Below, in pieces: positions 6,311-7,284 of a stretch of DNA of 7,284 bases (positions within the stretch are counted from its first letter, which is position 1; every line of letters starts with the position of its first letter). The notes below the pieces were generated by a model, which was given only the letters and a program-made list of their open reading frames with translations, had not been told where the DNA came from and did no database searches. This stretch comes from Alphaproteobacteria bacterium (lineage in GTDB: Bacteria; Pseudomonadota; Alphaproteobacteria; JAEULC01). The position numbers and the translations under genes were made by a program. The stretch spans positions 1-7,284 of the forward strand of contig JADZDN010000352.1 in the NCBI GenBank assembly GCA_020851015.1, given 5' to 3'.

Positions 6311-7243
6311 ATGAAGATCCACGCCGGCAACAGCAATCGGTCTTTGGCCGAGGCGATCGCCGCCTACCTCAACGTTCCCATGACCAAGGCCGCTATCCGG
6401 CGGTTCGCGGACATGGAAATTTTCGTCGAGGTGCTGGAGAACGTGCGCGGCGAGGACGTGTTCGTGATCCAGTCGACCTCCTTCCCGACCAACGACAACC
6501 TGATGGAGCTGCTGGTCTGCATCGACACGCTGCGGCGCGCCTCGGCGCGCCGGATCACCGCGGTGCTGCCCTACTACGGCTACGCGCGCCAGGACCGCAA
6601 GACCGGCCCGCGCACCCCGATCTCGGCCAAGCTGGTGGCAAACCTGATCACCGCGGCCGGCGCCGACCGCGTGCTGACGGTCGACCTGCACGCCACGCAG
6701 ATCCAGGGCTTCTTCGACGTGCCGACCGACAACCTCTATGCCGAGCCGGTCTTCACCAAGGACATCGTCACCAGCTTCCCCTCGGAGAAGCCGATGATCG
6801 TGTCGCCCGACGTGGGCGGGGTGCTGCGCGCCCGCGCCATCGCCAAGCGCATCGACACCGACCTCGCGATCATCGACAAGCGCCGCGAGCGCGCCGGCAC
6901 GTCCGAGGTGATGAACGTGATCGGCGACGTGGAGGGGCGGCACTGCATCCTGGTGGACGACATCGTCGATTCGGCCGGTACGCTGTGCAATGCCGCCGTG
7001 GCGCTGAAGGAGCACGGCGCCAAGTCGGTGACCGCCTATGTCACGCACGGCGTCCTGTCGGGCGGCGCGGTGGCGCGGGTGAAGGCGTCGCCGTTGGAGG
7101 CGCTCGTGACCACCGACAGCATCCAGGCGACCGACGAGATGAAGGGCGCCAACAACCTGCGCCAGATCACCATCGCGCCGCTGCTGGCCGAGGCGATCCA
7201 CCGCATCAGCGAGGAGCGCTCGGTATCGAGCCTGTTCGACTGA
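6311..7243 (+). CDS. prs: Ribose-phosphate pyrophosphokinase (PRPP synthetase, class I)
   Basis: Prs transfers pyrophosphate from ATP to ribose 5-phosphate, giving PRPP for purine, pyrimidine, NAD, His and Trp synthesis in the cytoplasm. The 310-residue length fits class I enzymes. The N-terminus ([20 protein letters not shown]) is typical. Visible motifs are [22 protein letters not shown] at residues 87-97 (ATP and regulatory contacts), the [11 protein letters not shown] metal/ATP block with H127, the catalytic flexible loop D-K-R-R-E-R with K190, and the PRPP-binding loop [11 protein letters not shown], with D216, D217 and D220. ATG 6311 is supported by the family N-terminus and a GGGA 7 bases upstream. 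It lies 71 bases after lipoprotein 2, so it may be transcribed with the cluster, from its own promoter, or both. Confidence 0.98.
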   Translation: MKIHAGNSNRSLAEAIAAYLNVPMTKAAIRRFADMEIFVEVLENVRGEDVFVIQSTSFPTNDNLMELLVCIDTLRRASARRITAVLPYYGYARQDRKTGPRTPISAKLVANLITAAGADRVLTVDLHATQIQGFFDVPTDNLYAEPVFTKDIVTSFPSEKPMIVSPDVGGVLRARAIAKRIDTDLAIIDKRRERAGTSEVMNVIGDVEGRHCILVDDIVDSAGTLCNAAVALKEHGAKSVTAYVTHGVLSGGAVARVKASPLEALVTTDSIQATDEMKGANNLRQITIAPLLAEAIHRISEERSVSSLFD

Positions 7244-7252
7244 CTTGAGATT

Positions 7253-7272
7253 CCCGCCGGGCGACCGGCGGG
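7253..7272 (+). terminator. Strong GC hairpin after prs, terminator-like without a T-run
   Basis: CCCGCCGG (7253-7260) pairs perfectly with CCGGCGGG (7265-7272) around a GCGA loop, a GNRA-type tetraloop, starting 9 bases after the prs stop codon. The following bases (TGTGCGTGGGGC) are not T-rich, so this is not a textbook intrinsic terminator. It may work with Rho or protect the 3' end of the prs message. The window ends 12 bases later, so what follows cannot be seen. Confidence 0.5.
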
Positions 7273-7284
7273 TGTGCGTGGGGC

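Overview
The window reads as a stretch of chromosome from a high-GC (roughly two-thirds G+C by eye) Alphaproteobacterium, most likely of the Rhodospirillales type. The assignment rests on strongly G/C-ending codons, the gene order lgt - midA/NDUFAF7-like methyltransferase - pgeF - prs, and protein details recalled from that group; it has not been tested by a search. All recognisable genes lie on the + strand and are packed tightly, several with overlapping stop and start codons, so at least lgt through the second lipoprotein looks like one operon.

Layout. Positions 1-76 hold a tandem array of a 16-bp unit that runs off the left edge and ends just ahead of lgt. lgt (105-902) encodes prolipoprotein diacylglyceryl transferase. 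It overlaps by 4 bp a GTG-started MidA/NDUFAF7-type SAM methyltransferase (899-2011), which overlaps by 4 bp pgeF (2008-2775), the laccase-domain peptidoglycan editing factor. Five bases later comes an M24-fold protein (2781-3932) annotated in most genomes as an Xaa-Pro peptidase, but with all five canonical metal ligands replaced. Next are a possible 22-residue hydrophobic peptide (3951-4019) and two overlapping lipoprotein genes (4006-5055 and 5043-6239), each with an LAGC lipobox ending at Cys24. After a 71-bp gap comes prs (6311-7243), PRPP synthetase, followed by a strong hairpin at the right edge.

How the genes fit together. Lgt is the enzyme that lipidates proteins such as the two lipoproteins downstream, and PgeF proofreads peptidoglycan precursors, so the left and middle parts have an envelope theme. 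The MidA-like protein (respiratory complex I assembly in its mitochondrial homologue) and Prs (PRPP for nucleotides, His and Trp) are housekeeping genes. I see no mobile element, CRISPR array, tRNA or rRNA. I found no clear undescribed system. The points most worth a second look are the metal-ligand-free M24 protein, the internally duplicated lipoprotein 1, the possible mini-protein, and the repeat array.
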